Shown here: positions 26,737 through 36,425 of the stretch, piece by piece | Layout: each line of letters opens with the position of its first letter | Position numbering within the stretch: position 1 is the first letter of the stretch | NCBI RefSeq assembly: GCF_003853705.1 | Contig: NZ_QTQI01000013.1 | Location: 62,001 to 126,000, forward strand | Source: Burkholderia sp. Bp8992 | GTDB lineage: Bacteria; Pseudomonadota; Gammaproteobacteria; Burkholderiales; Burkholderiaceae | Length of the DNA stretch: 64,000 nt | Reading direction: 5' to 3' | Notes under the pieces: model-generated | The model's database searches: none | What the model was told of the DNA's origin: nothing | The model's input: only the letters and a program-made list of their open reading frames with translations | Made by a program: the position numbers and the translations under genes

Positions 26737-27240
26737 CTAACCTCCTATCCAGGATGGCTCGTCCTCGTAACAGTAAAGAATCGAATAGACGCTTGACGAT
26801 TGATCACCAAAAATCAATCTTCTATTCAACACGTCAACTGGAGTAAAAATCATACCAATCTCCTTCATACGACTTATCAACTGGCACATAGAATCAGTTG
26901 ATGGCAAATCGATGCTCGGCGATTTTTGACTTCCGTCAGACGACAATTCCGATAAATAATAGTACGGACCAACAATTGACACCCGGAATATGAAATCCGC
27001 AGCATCACCCCTCACAAAATATCCGTAACTCACGTCGGTATTAGGCTCCGTATCCTCCGAAAAATCATAATTCTTCGCAAGAAATCGAATCACGTCAGGG
27101 TATTTTTCCTTAGAAAAATAAACTTTAGCGAAAGAGTAGTCCGGCGACTCAAAACTCCCGTACGACTCGATCACGGAACGCGAGAATTTCTCCCAATCAA
27201 AATGGGAATCATGGGGTTTCTGGGCCTTTGGGATGTCCAT
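26737..27240 (-). CDS. Immunity protein for the intact Rhs toxin, family unknown
   Basis: 167 residues from an ATG with GGAGG eight bases upstream; this start (MDIPKAQKPHDS) lies inside the 3' end of rhs and overlaps it by 32 bases in another frame. An earlier ATG five codons upstream has no ribosome site. The protein is soluble and slightly acidic (DADFIFRVSIVGPYYYLSEL-type strands in the middle). I do not recognise the family. Position and overlap make it the immunity protein of the rhs tip. Confidence 0.8.
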   Translation of the reverse strand: MDIPKAQKPHDSHFDWEKFSRSVIESYGSFESPDYSFAKVYFSKEKYPDVIRFLAKNYDFSEDTEPNTDVSYGYFVRGDAADFIFRVSIVGPYYYLSELSSDGSQKSPSIDLPSTDSMCQLISRMKEIGMIFTPVDVLNRRLIFGDQSSSVYSILYCYEDEPSWIGG

Positions 27241-30200
27241 GTATTTTTCCTCCATTGTCTTGGTGAACGCGCACTGAAGTTTGAGTGCCTCCGTTGGGGC
27301 CAAAACCTATGGGCGTCTTGAAATCGTGGTCTCGTACATTGGGGCGCCCCGGGACGGGACTACCCTTGCTCCAAGCCTCATCTGTATACTGCACTGCATC
27401 GTCCCAATCACAAAAACACGAAGTTGGCTTCCCTTGCTTAACTCGATTGTCGTACTGGGGCTCGCCCAGCACATGGCCTGCTTGCTTCTGCCGTGATATA
27501 TGCGGCGGAACCGATGGCTTCTTTTGCAAACCGAGCGGATCAATCCACACAATCGGATTTGGTGCATAGTGGAACACGTTGATGCCACCAGCCAGTCCGA
27601 TCGGATCTTTCGACACGAACCGCCCACTGTTCGGATCGTAGTACCGATACCGGTTATAGTGCAGCCCCGTTTCTTCATCAACCTGCTGCCCCTGGAACCG
27701 CAGCGAGTTCCTCGGCGTAATCCCCACCGCCTTCGATGCACGAGCAATTACCTCCCGCGCTTCCCCCCACGCCTTGTACGACGCCTCCCACACCACATCG
27801 CCTTCGTCGTCCGTTAGCAACTGCGGCGTACCGATCTGGTCGCAGTGGTAATAGAACGCATGCGCATCACCAACCCGTTCCGGCAACCGCTGCAACGGAT
27901 CGTCTTCCGGCACATAGCGATCGGTCCCACTCCGTGACGGCGTCTCTAACCCTTCTACCGACGCACTCACGTACTGCACCATCGGCACGAACGAACCCGC
28001 TTCGTAGAGGTAATGCGTGCTGCCTTGCTCCCCACTCTCATACGCCAGCGTATCGCCATCCCACCCGAACACCGTGCGCTCGCCGTTCACTTCTTTCGCA
28101 ATGCGACGGCCCAGCGCATCGTAGTAGTAACGCGACTCGCTCCGGCGAGCGACCTCGTCAACCGTCGCTGCAGTCAGCCGATTGAACGCGTTCCACTCGT
28201 ACCGTTGCTCACCCGCCGGTGATCTCCGATGAACGAGATTGCCCCGCGCGTCGTACGCGAAATGCTCCCCTGCATATTGCTTCAACAAGTTGCCCAATAC
28301 CTTGGGCACTTCCGCAGGCAACGTACTCTCCGCACGTACCGGACTCGGCCGACTCTCCGTGCGAGGTGATTCGATACGCGCCGGGTCGATGATATTGCTC
28401 GCCGGATCGAACGCGAACCGCTCCTTGCCAGCCGGTCCGATCGATTCGAGCAACCGTCCGACCGGATCGTAACGATAGTCCGTCAATCCTCTGCGATTGT
28501 CTTCAATCTGCACGAGTTGGCCGGCCGCGTCGTAACGATACCGACGCTCCGCAAGCGGTGCGGGTGCATTCGCACGCTGTACGGTCCGCTGCGCCAACCT
28601 CCCCGCACGATCGTATGCCGTGCGTTGATCGATCTTGCTCGGCAAGGTACGCAACGTCTCACGATGCAGATCGTCACGCTCGATCTGAACGAGTTCCTTG
28701 CCGTCCAGCATCATCCCGTGGACGTGCCCGGAGCCGTACGTGAGCCAGTCGACAGCATGGCCGTCGGGCCGGACTGTTCTGATGCGGTTGCCGATTTCGT
28801 CGTACTGGTGATGCCACACGAAACTCCGGCTCGAACCGAACAGGTCGTAAGCATGATGCTCGCGCACCAGATTGCCGACCGGGTCGAAGAACCGTTGAAC
28901 GCGGCTATATCGATTGCTGGCCTCGATCAATCGTCCCAGCGGATCGTAAGAGAAACGCTCCGCTTCCTCGCCGACCGCCCGGCCATCAAGCCGTCCACCG
29001 CGATCGTGGGACATCGTCATGACCTGCCCCGCCTCGTCGACCGACTCGAGACGGCTGCTCGCCTCGTCATACGAATAGCGCGTGGCCTTCCCGTCGAAAT
29101 CGATCTCCTCGATCAATCGACCTGTAGCGTCATAGCGGAACGTGTAACTCGCGTGATTCTGGTTAGTCAGCCCGACGATCCGCCCGAGCCGGTCATAGCG
29201 ATACGACAGCGATTGTCCCAACGCATCGGTACGGATATTGATACGCCCGCTCGCATCGTAGCCGTAACGCGTGTTGCGGTTCAGCGGATCGATATGGGTC
29301 AGCAGACGCCCTTCCGCGTCGTAGCTCAGCTGTTCGCGCCCCGCCGGCGACACGACTTCGACTAGCTGGCCATTCGCACCATAACGGTAGGCAGTTACCC
29401 CACCCGATGCATCCTTCGCTTCCGAGAGGCGACCCTGGGGGTCATACGCCCAATGCGACGTCTTGCCCGAGCAGTCGGTATAGCTGGTCAACTGGCCGAC
29501 GTCGTCGTACTTCAGGGTTTTCACGCCCCCCTTCGCATCCTTGATCCGGGTAAGCAGGCCTCGCCCGTCGTACGCATACTCGGTCTTGTGATCGAGCGGG
29601 TCGACCTCCGCAACCATGTTCCCCGCATCGTCATATTCACGCAGCCACGGGTGCCCAAGCGGATCGGTAAAACGAACGAGCTGGTCCTTCTCGTCATACG
29701 CCATCTCGACCACGCTGCCGTCGGTACGTTGATGGCGCACGAAGTTGCCGCGCACATCGTATTCCATGTGCTCGACGGTACCGTCGCGATGGATGTACTG
29801 AACAAGTTTGTCGTTGGCGTCCCGATACATCCACTCTTCACTACCATCCGGGTGAATCACACGGAACGAATAACCCTTGCTGTCGTAGTAGTGGTGCGTG
29901 ACATTGCCGAGTGCGTCAGTCACGCTGACCATGCGGAAGTCCGGATGCCACGCGAGCCGGACTTCATCGCTGCCGTCATCGGCGTATTCGCGGAAGCATT
30001 TTGCCTTCGGCCCGTCGCCGTTCCACTCGAGGTTCACACCTCGGCCGGTGCGATCGGTATATCGCGTCACGAGGTGGTGCCGATAACGGTATTCGCGACG
30101 ATTGCCATAGCGATCCGTCGCCCCGATCAGATCGTTCTGGTCGTCGTACTCGTAGTTCGCAAGCGTGCCGACGTATTCGCCTTGTGCGTCATGATGAGTG

Positions 30201-31807
30201 ACGCCAACGATCCGCCCTCGCGAATCATGTCGGAACGCAACCTGAACGTGCGATGCAATCAGGCGATGCAATCGCCCTTCCGCATCGTAGTCGAGCGTCA
30301 CCTGATTGCCGGCGCGGTCCTTGACGAATGCGAGGCGGCACATGTTGCCGTGCCGCTCGTACGCTTCGAGCAGAGTATGCCCGCGCGTCACCGTCAGCCA
30401 CTGCTCGTCCAGCCTCAATAACGTCTGCCCCTCCGAAAGATCATCATGCGCACTTCCGAGGCCGAGCAGCGGGTATTCGATACTTCGTCCGGCGGCATCG
30501 TGATAGACGAGCTTTTCCGCGGCAATATCAAAACGAGTCGTATACGGCGTAATCCAGCGCGCGCCCAATTCGCCATGCTCGTCGTTCGCGTCGAAGAACG
30601 ATCGATAGGTACGTTGCCAGACAATAGGCAATGGCCCGTCGATCGTGAAATCCTCGTGATTGATTTGCTCGTCGCCGAGTGCGAATCCGATCGAACGCGG
30701 GGTGGCGACAGGTGGCGTCTTCACCGGGCTATGTGTAAGGCAACAATTCGGCCCCGGATGATGCGCTTCAGTGGTTTTTTGAAGCACTTCTGTTCGATGC
30801 TCCGCGCGCTGCTCCGTGACCTTCGCCGTCTTGTGTTCTTGAATCCCCGTCGTCTGCGGCTTCGGATTGCGCTTGCGCCAGCTCCGCATGCCGTCTTCAC
30901 CGATCGTGATGATCCACCCGATCTTGCCCGCATCGTTCCCGTCGAGCTCGCGAATGCACTTCTGGACCGTCGGAATGCGCTTGTAGATATCGTCAGCGAA
31001 AAGCTGCAGCTTCTTCGTCGAATCCGGGGTGATCAGATCAGCGGCCGACGTCGCCGCGTTGATAACAACCTTCCCCTCGACCTTGCGAACGTCCGAGAGG
31101 AATCCACCGATATTGTCGAGAATCTTCCGGCCGTCATACGCAACGATAGCCGCCCCGACACCCTTCAGATGCGTCCCGGCCGACTTCACGTTGTGCCCGA
31201 CTTCGTACTTCTTCCCCGCTGCGTGCGCGAACACATCGGCGATCGCCTTCATCAGATCGCCGATGAACTTGGCGCAGTGCTCGAGCAGTTCCTTCAGCCC
31301 GTCGCGTATCACCTTCAGGAATTTCTCGATCTCGCCCGCGTAACGCTCCTGCACATTCGCCACCATCGCCGAGATGATCGAATCGCGCAGCGCCAGGAAC
31401 GCGGCCTCGCCCACCGCCTTGCCGCTCTCGACGACCTTCTGTCGAATCAGCTTCAACACCGGGCGCGCGCCGAGCCTAAGCTCGGCCGTGGCCGGCGGCA
31501 ACGGCACGACACCGATCAGATCGAGACCGAGGTTGACCCAGTCGAACATGTCGATCGGTTTGTCGCCATGCTCGATCATTGCCTTGATATCGAGCACCGC
31601 ATCGACTGCCGCAAAGATATTGGCCAGAACCGGCACGTTCTCCGCGACCGTCTTCAGACGGCCAACGTTGACGACGCCACCGCTGACCTTGATCAGCCAC
31701 TTGTCGAATGAATCGATACCGGCTTGTACGTCGGCCTCCGTGATCTTCATGATCGGAGACACGAACACATCGGTAGGTTTGGGTTGAAGGACGCCCGCAG
31801 CTGTCAT
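27209..31807 (-). CDS. rhs: Full-length Rhs effector with variable C-terminal toxin
   Basis: 1532 residues. Residues 1-330 are a helical N-terminal region without a PAAR motif. From about 360 (CCLTHSPVKTPPVATPRSIG) the DUF6531/Rhs shell begins, with YD repeats through about 1400 and the conserved end PNPIVWIDPLGL, the self-cleavage site, near 1417-1428. The last 103 residues are the toxin: KQAGHVLGEPQY, then DHDFKTPIGFGPNGGTQT and GKIHGHPKGP. The KQ..H..G ... DF...IG ... pattern suggests the polymorphic toxin type 50 (BECR-like RNase) group, tentatively. It lies 37 bases downstream of vgrG, so it is probably loaded on that VgrG spike. Confidence 0.93.
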   Translation of the reverse strand: MTAAGVLQPKPTDVFVSPIMKITEADVQAGIDSFDKWLIKVSGGVVNVGRLKTVAENVPVLANIFAAVDAVLDIKAMIEHGDKPIDMFDWVNLGLDLIGVVPLPPATAELRLGARPVLKLIRQKVVESGKAVGEAAFLALRDSIISAMVANVQERYAGEIEKFLKVIRDGLKELLEHCAKFIGDLMKAIADVFAHAAGKKYEVGHNVKSAGTHLKGVGAAIVAYDGRKILDNIGGFLSDVRKVEGKVVINAATSAADLITPDSTKKLQLFADDIYKRIPTVQKCIRELDGNDAGKIGWIITIGEDGMRSWRKRNPKPQTTGIQEHKTAKVTEQRAEHRTEVLQKTTEAHHPGPNCCLTHSPVKTPPVATPRSIGFALGDEQINHEDFTIDGPLPIVWQRTYRSFFDANDEHGELGARWITPYTTRFDIAAEKLVYHDAAGRSIEYPLLGLGSAHDDLSEGQTLLRLDEQWLTVTRGHTLLEAYERHGNMCRLAFVKDRAGNQVTLDYDAEGRLHRLIASHVQVAFRHDSRGRIVGVTHHDAQGEYVGTLANYEYDDQNDLIGATDRYGNRREYRYRHHLVTRYTDRTGRGVNLEWNGDGPKAKCFREYADDGSDEVRLAWHPDFRMVSVTDALGNVTHHYYDSKGYSFRVIHPDGSEEWMYRDANDKLVQYIHRDGTVEHMEYDVRGNFVRHQRTDGSVVEMAYDEKDQLVRFTDPLGHPWLREYDDAGNMVAEVDPLDHKTEYAYDGRGLLTRIKDAKGGVKTLKYDDVGQLTSYTDCSGKTSHWAYDPQGRLSEAKDASGGVTAYRYGANGQLVEVVSPAGREQLSYDAEGRLLTHIDPLNRNTRYGYDASGRINIRTDALGQSLSYRYDRLGRIVGLTNQNHASYTFRYDATGRLIEEIDFDGKATRYSYDEASSRLESVDEAGQVMTMSHDRGGRLDGRAVGEEAERFSYDPLGRLIEASNRYSRVQRFFDPVGNLVREHHAYDLFGSSRSFVWHHQYDEIGNRIRTVRPDGHAVDWLTYGSGHVHGMMLDGKELVQIERDDLHRETLRTLPSKIDQRTAYDRAGRLAQRTVQRANAPAPLAERRYRYDAAGQLVQIEDNRRGLTDYRYDPVGRLLESIGPAGKERFAFDPASNIIDPARIESPRTESRPSPVRAESTLPAEVPKVLGNLLKQYAGEHFAYDARGNLVHRRSPAGEQRYEWNAFNRLTAATVDEVARRSESRYYYDALGRRIAKEVNGERTVFGWDGDTLAYESGEQGSTHYLYEAGSFVPMVQYVSASVEGLETPSRSGTDRYVPEDDPLQRLPERVGDAHAFYYHCDQIGTPQLLTDDEGDVVWEASYKAWGEAREVIARASKAVGITPRNSLRFQGQQVDEETGLHYNRYRYYDPNSGRFVSKDPIGLAGGINVFHYAPNPIVWIDPLGLQKKPSVPPHISRQKQAGHVLGEPQYDNRVKQGKPTSCFCDWDDAVQYTDEAWSKGSPVPGRPNVRDHDFKTPIGFGPNGGTQTSVRVHQDNGGKIHGHPKGPETP

Positions 31808-31844
31808 GATTTTTCTGTTCTCGAGTATTTGAAAGGGGCGACGC

Positions 31845-34800
31845 TCAGCTCATTTTCAGCGCGGCTGCGGCGCCACGCGCCGTCTGCGCGAGACCGCCAA
31901 CCTGCTGCGCAGCGGCACTCAACTGGCCGGCTTGCGACAGGGCCGCCTGCGCGCCCGCCGGCAGCACATTGCCCGCCGCTTGCTGCACGATTCCGAGCCC
32001 CTGGCCAGCCACTGCCTTCGCGAGGGCAGCACCGCCCTGCGACGCGGAGCTTGCCAGCCCCGCAAGCGTTTTCGCAGCACCGAGCGCATTCGATGCCCCC
32101 GCCGGCAACATGCCTCCCAGTGCTTGCTGAGCCATGCCCATGCCTTGGCCGATAGCAGCCTTCGCAAGCGCCGCACCACCTTGCGACGCGGCGCCAGCCA
32201 AACTCGTCAACGTGCCGGCCGCGCCGCACGCCGAAGGCAAGAACGACCCGAGCTGTGCCTGCGCGGTTTCCGCAGCCCCCGTCGCCGGTGCCGGATTGGC
32301 CGGCCACGGCGCCACATCGAACCGGCTCGACATCTGATCCTGCGAGCGGGGATCCTCCCCGAACTTCACCTGCACCGCCCCCGGCGGCAGGCCGCTCACG
32401 ATCATGTGCCCGTTATTGTCGAGCGCCCCTTTCTTCAGCAATCCGCCATTCGCATCGAACACCGAAAACAAGCCACCCTTCACCGGCTGGCCGTTCCCGT
32501 ACGTATGCAACAGCTCCAACTGCCCCGGCTGATCCGGCCTAGGACTCGGCAACGGATACCCCATGCTCGCCGGACCCGCGAACGTATGCGACGCCCCCTT
32601 CACATCGACCGCACCCGGCGTATGAATCTCGATGTTCCCGCCTTGAATGCGGATGTACCCGCCACCGCTCGTCAGCAGGATCCCCTGATCGGCCGCGATC
32701 TCGATCCGATCCGTCGCCGACACCACCTTCACCGCCTTCTGCGCGGTTACCTCGATGTTGTCCGACTGCGCCTGGATCTCCACCTTGCCCTTGCCCGCGA
32801 ACAGCTTCATCCCCGCGTTCTGCACGAACAGGCTCAGCTTCTGCCCGATGCTCCCGATCAGCGACTTGCCTGCGGCCACATGCACGCTCTGCCCGCTCGC
32901 CACGTTCACGTGATCGTTCGCGACCACGTGCACCGACTGCTGCGTCGACATCCCGATCCCCGACGGGCTGCCGAACAGCATCACCGGTTCCTTGAACGCG
33001 TTCGCGTTACCCGTGCCGCCGCCTGCCGTGCGCCCGCCCGACGCGCTGCCCGACTTGCTGTCCTGCGTCGCATCGGTGAACGCGCGCATCGTGTCCTGCG
33101 CGTCCTTCAGGCTTTCCGCCTCATGCTGCTCGCTCACGCCCGACATCGCTTCGACGAGGCTCTCGCCCGTCACGAGCTGCTGTTGCGCTTCCTTCACGTC
33201 GAGCGGCTGGCTGTTCGGCGCCTTCGGGTGCGTAGTCACGTACAGGCCCTGGCTCGCCCGCACCGCGCCATACGCATCCGATCGCAGGTCGAACCCGCTG
33301 CCGAGATACGACCCGCGCGAATTGCCGCTCTGGTCGATGATGTAGCCGAGGTGCAGCAGGCTGTTCGCGCTGCTGCTCATCAGCTGCACGCGGTTCTGCC
33401 CGGTTGCGTCGTCCATCACGAGCTGGTTGTAGCCGCCGCCCGAATACTCCTTCGACCGGTAGCCGGACAGGATCCCGTCGCTATGCCATTGCGGCTGGTT
33501 CGCGCCGTTGTATACGCGTCCGACGGCCAAGGGCCGGTCACAATCGCCGCCCACATAATCGATCAGCACTTCCTCGCCGATACGCGGCACGTGCACGCCG
33601 CCGTAGCCGCCGCCGGTATCGGACTGCACCACGCGCACCCAGCACGATGCATTCTCGTTACCCGGGTTCAGGCGGTCCCACACGAACTGCACGCGGATCC
33701 GGTTCAACTCGTCCGTATAGACTTCCTCGCCCTGCGGCCCGACGACGATCGCCGTCTCGAGATGCATCTCCGGCTTCTTATGCTCGAACGGGCTGCGATA
33801 CGGCACGCTCACACGCTGCGCTTCGACTTCGACGAGATAGAAGCCGGTCGATCCATCATGGTGCGGCACGCGAAACGCGGGATCGGCGCCGTAGCCGTCC
33901 TGTGCCTGTATCAACGCCTCGCGCAGGCTGTACGGAAAATCCGCGCTGTCGCTCGCGACCGGCAGGTTGTTCTCGATCCACCACGCCACCTCGATCGCCG
34001 CAAACTCGCGCTGATCGGCGGAATCGCGATCGTGCTCGGGGTGATCGGCCAGCGTGAAGCGCCGGCCGGCATCGATCGCACGCACGCCGCCCGCGCCATG
34101 AAAGCGCTTCGCCTGCGACTCCCATTCCTCCATCTTGACCTTCGTCAGGTGGTCGCCGCGCGACTGGTCGAGATACGTATAGGCGCCCGTGTACTCGTAC
34201 ACCTCGAGCTGATCGGGCAGTTCGCCCTGGCCGGCCATCGTCGGCAGCGACGTGCCCTTCGGGTTCGATGGTTGCGACGGATTCTTGTAGTCGAACGTGC
34301 GCGTCGATCGCGTGACGCTCTGCAGCGTGCGCGTGCCCGACCACTGCGTAAACGCGTCGGCCGCGCTCGTCGCACCGCCACGATAGAAACTCACCGTCTC
34401 CGGCGACAGCGGCGCAAACGCCTGCAGATTGTCGGTGATCACGAGCGTGTGCGACTTGCCGTCGTCGGCCTGCTGCCACGCACAGTAGAGCCCTTCGTGC
34501 TCCATCAGCCGATGCACGAAATGCCAGTCGGTGTCGTGCTGGCGCGTGTACGAGCGGTTCGGCAGCGGCTTCGACAGCGCGAAGCGGAAATGGCCCTGCG
34601 CCTGCGGATGCTGGTTCAGCACGTCGCTGATGATCTGGTCGACGGTCGTGTCGTTCCAGAGACGCTGGTCGCGACGGAACTTCAGGAAATGGGTGAAATC
34701 GGCGAACGTGAGCTGATATGTGGTGAGCCCGCCGTCGGCGCCCAACCGGCGCGCGGTATGCACGTATCCGTTGATCGGCCGATAGCTGCGGTCGCCCTGC

Positions 34801-35024
34801 TCGATCCACAACGTGACGGGCTGCGCGATCAGCTTTTTGAGTTCCAGATCGCTATCGGTCGACAGCACGTCGAGCGTGAATTCGTACGCGCGCCCGATCC
34901 GCGAGCGGCCGACTGCCCGCTGCACGGTCAGGACGTTGGCCCCCAAGGGCGTATCGAGCTTCAGCAACCGGTCCTGCTGAAGCAACCCGCCGCGCAATGC
35001 GGCGATCGTGTTCTGCATGTTCAT
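31845..35024 (-). CDS. vgrG: T6SS spike protein VgrG (TssI) with Ala/Gly-rich C-terminal extension
   Basis: 1059 residues from the ATG giving MNMQNTIAALRGG; longer frames upstream run into the promoter region. The N-terminal 380 residues match phage gp27/gp44 (RSRIGRAYEFTLDVLS, RQHDTDWHFVHRLMEHEGLYC). The gp5 OB-fold and needle follow near 440-540 (IRVQFVWDRL, VVQSDTGGGYGGVHVPRIGE). A DUF2345 segment lies near 690-830, then a transthyretin-like piece (QPVKGGLFSVFDANGGLLKK). The last 150 residues hold two tandem 48-residue Ala/Gly repeats, each with SQGGAALAKA. It probably carries the Rhs effector encoded next. Confidence 0.94.
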   Translation of the reverse strand: MNMQNTIAALRGGLLQQDRLLKLDTPLGANVLTVQRAVGRSRIGRAYEFTLDVLSTDSDLELKKLIAQPVTLWIEQGDRSYRPINGYVHTARRLGADGGLTTYQLTFADFTHFLKFRRDQRLWNDTTVDQIISDVLNQHPQAQGHFRFALSKPLPNRSYTRQHDTDWHFVHRLMEHEGLYCAWQQADDGKSHTLVITDNLQAFAPLSPETVSFYRGGATSAADAFTQWSGTRTLQSVTRSTRTFDYKNPSQPSNPKGTSLPTMAGQGELPDQLEVYEYTGAYTYLDQSRGDHLTKVKMEEWESQAKRFHGAGGVRAIDAGRRFTLADHPEHDRDSADQREFAAIEVAWWIENNLPVASDSADFPYSLREALIQAQDGYGADPAFRVPHHDGSTGFYLVEVEAQRVSVPYRSPFEHKKPEMHLETAIVVGPQGEEVYTDELNRIRVQFVWDRLNPGNENASCWVRVVQSDTGGGYGGVHVPRIGEEVLIDYVGGDCDRPLAVGRVYNGANQPQWHSDGILSGYRSKEYSGGGYNQLVMDDATGQNRVQLMSSSANSLLHLGYIIDQSGNSRGSYLGSGFDLRSDAYGAVRASQGLYVTTHPKAPNSQPLDVKEAQQQLVTGESLVEAMSGVSEQHEAESLKDAQDTMRAFTDATQDSKSGSASGGRTAGGGTGNANAFKEPVMLFGSPSGIGMSTQQSVHVVANDHVNVASGQSVHVAAGKSLIGSIGQKLSLFVQNAGMKLFAGKGKVEIQAQSDNIEVTAQKAVKVVSATDRIEIAADQGILLTSGGGYIRIQGGNIEIHTPGAVDVKGASHTFAGPASMGYPLPSPRPDQPGQLELLHTYGNGQPVKGGLFSVFDANGGLLKKGALDNNGHMIVSGLPPGAVQVKFGEDPRSQDQMSSRFDVAPWPANPAPATGAAETAQAQLGSFLPSACGAAGTLTSLAGAASQGGAALAKAAIGQGMGMAQQALGGMLPAGASNALGAAKTLAGLASSASQGGAALAKAVAGQGLGIVQQAAGNVLPAGAQAALSQAGQLSAAAQQVGGLAQTARGAAAALKMS

Positions 35025-35090
35025 GGCTACGGCCTTTTCTTCTTTTGACGCGCCCTCGGATGGCGCCGCATTAAATTCAGCTTGCGCGAT

Positions 35091-35119
35091 TTTACAGACA
35101 AAACTTTGCACGAACCCAA
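35091..35119 (-). promoter_or_regulatory. Predicted promoter of vgrG-rhs
   Basis: On the minus strand TTGGGT (35114-35119), 17 bases, TGTAAA (35091-35096), about 65 bases before the vgrG start. The 337-base gap to the next plus-strand gene (35025-35361) shows no other feature. Confidence 0.35.
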
Positions 35120-35361
35120 AAAGCAGCCTGATTCAAAAGCACATTTTTGAACGCGCCGGAAGCCTCATGCATGGACCTCGACGACCGACCGCTCGCCGTA
35201 AAAAGCCCTCGCCGCCCGATGAAATCGATTGCAATCAGGGCCAATTCGACTTCCGGCGCGGCGCGGTTGCGAGTAGTGTCTACGTGCCCGTATTCCGGCC
35301 TCACCCGGGTCCGACCGATACCCGGCGCTCACCACACGACACTGAACACTGGAGATCTGCG

Positions 35362-36162
35362 ATGAAACGTTCGAAGTTCCTGCTGTCGGGCCTGCTGCTC
35401 GCGTCGGCCCTCGGCTTCACGGCCGTCGCCGCGCACGCGGAGGACCTGCTCGATTCCGTGAAGAAAGCCGGCGTGCTGCGCGTCGGCCTCGAAGGCACGT
35501 ATCCGCCGTTCAACTCGCGCGGCACGTCCGGCCAGCTCGAGGGTTTCGACGTCGACGTGGCGAACGCGGTTGCCGGCAAGCTCGGCGTGAAGACGCAGTT
35601 CATCCCGACCGAATGGAGCGGCATCATCGCCGGCCTGCAGGCCGGCAAGTTCGACGTGATCGTCAACCAGGTCACGATCACGCCGCAGCGCAAGGAAGTG
35701 CTCGACTTCAGCCAGCCGTACACGTACTCGGCCGCGCAGCTGATCCAGCGCAAGGACGACACGCGCAACTTCAAGTCGCTCGAGGACTTCAAGGGCAAGA
35801 AGCTCGGCGTGACGCTCGGCACGAACTACGACCAGATGGCGCGCACCGTGCCGGGCATCGAGGTGCAGACCTATCCGGGCGCACCGGAGAAGCTGCGCGA
35901 CCTCGCCGCGGGCCGGATCGAGGCGACGCTCGACGACCGCCTGATGCTGCCGTACATGATCAAGACGTCGAGCCTGCCGCTGCGCGCAGGTGCGGTGCTG
36001 AATGGCGGCAAGCAGGAAATGGCGATCCCGTTCCGCAAGGGCAATCCGAAGTTCGAGAAGGCGATCAACGACGCGCTCGATTCGCTGCACAAGGACGGCA
36101 CGTTGAAGAAGATCTCGATGCACTGGTTCGGCAGCGACGTGACGGTGCCGGTCGCGCAATAA
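35362..36162 (+). CDS. Amino-acid (cystine-type) ABC transporter substrate-binding protein
   Basis: 266 residues from the ATG with GGAG upstream; the open frame before it is not coding. Residues 1-26 are a signal peptide ending AHA. The mature protein is a type 3 periplasmic binding protein: VGLEGTYPPFNSRGTSGQLE, GFDVDVANAVAGKLG, WSGIIAGLQAGKFDVIVNQV, TPQRKEVLDFSQPY. This pattern is common in cystine/polar amino acid transporters. Permease and ATPase genes are not adjacent in this window; the gene stands alone between vgrG and a bidirectional hairpin. Confidence 0.88.
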   Translation: MKRSKFLLSGLLLASALGFTAVAAHAEDLLDSVKKAGVLRVGLEGTYPPFNSRGTSGQLEGFDVDVANAVAGKLGVKTQFIPTEWSGIIAGLQAGKFDVIVNQVTITPQRKEVLDFSQPYTYSAAQLIQRKDDTRNFKSLEDFKGKKLGVTLGTNYDQMARTVPGIEVQTYPGAPEKLRDLAAGRIEATLDDRLMLPYMIKTSSLPLRAGAVLNGGKQEMAIPFRKGNPKFEKAINDALDSLHKDGTLKKISMHWFGSDVTVPVAQ

Positions 36163-36179
36163 GCGGCCCGGCGTTTCAA

Positions 36180-36216
36180 CGCGTCACGCCGTTCATTTCG
36201 ATGAACGCGTGACGCG
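36180..36216. terminator. Long hairpin between convergent genes
   Basis: CGCGTCACG pairs with CGTGACGCG and the inner CGTTCAT with ATGAACG around a TTCG loop, with one bulged C. It begins 18 bases after the substrate-binding protein stop and ends six bases before the stop of the convergent gene. No U-run on either side, so it may be a processing or bidirectional terminator hairpin. Confidence 0.55.
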
Positions 36217-36221
36217 CCTCC

Positions 36222-36425
36222 TCAAGCCGCTTCGTCGAAGCGCGCCAGCAGCATCTGGCCGATCGGCGTCAGCGCCGGACGCGCCGCCACGGCGCTCATG
36301 CGCGCCTGCGTATCGTCGACCAGACGCTTCTCGACCAGCACGGCGAAGGCCGGATTCGATTGATCGACGCTGTCCGGCGCACGCGCAATGCGCAACAGCA
36401 TCGAGAATTCATGCGGACTCAGCAT
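36222..36425 (-). CDS. Small conserved-looking protein of unknown function
   Basis: 67 residues from an ATG with AGGAG ten bases upstream (MLSPHEFSMLLRIARAPDSV). Codon use is clearly coding. Mostly helical, with ARPALTPIGQMLLARF at the end, a pattern seen in small winged-helix or marker proteins of Burkholderia; no function can be named. Confidence 0.65.
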   Translation of the reverse strand: MLSPHEFSMLLRIARAPDSVDQSNPAFAVLVEKRLVDDTQARMSAVAARPALTPIGQMLLARFDEAA

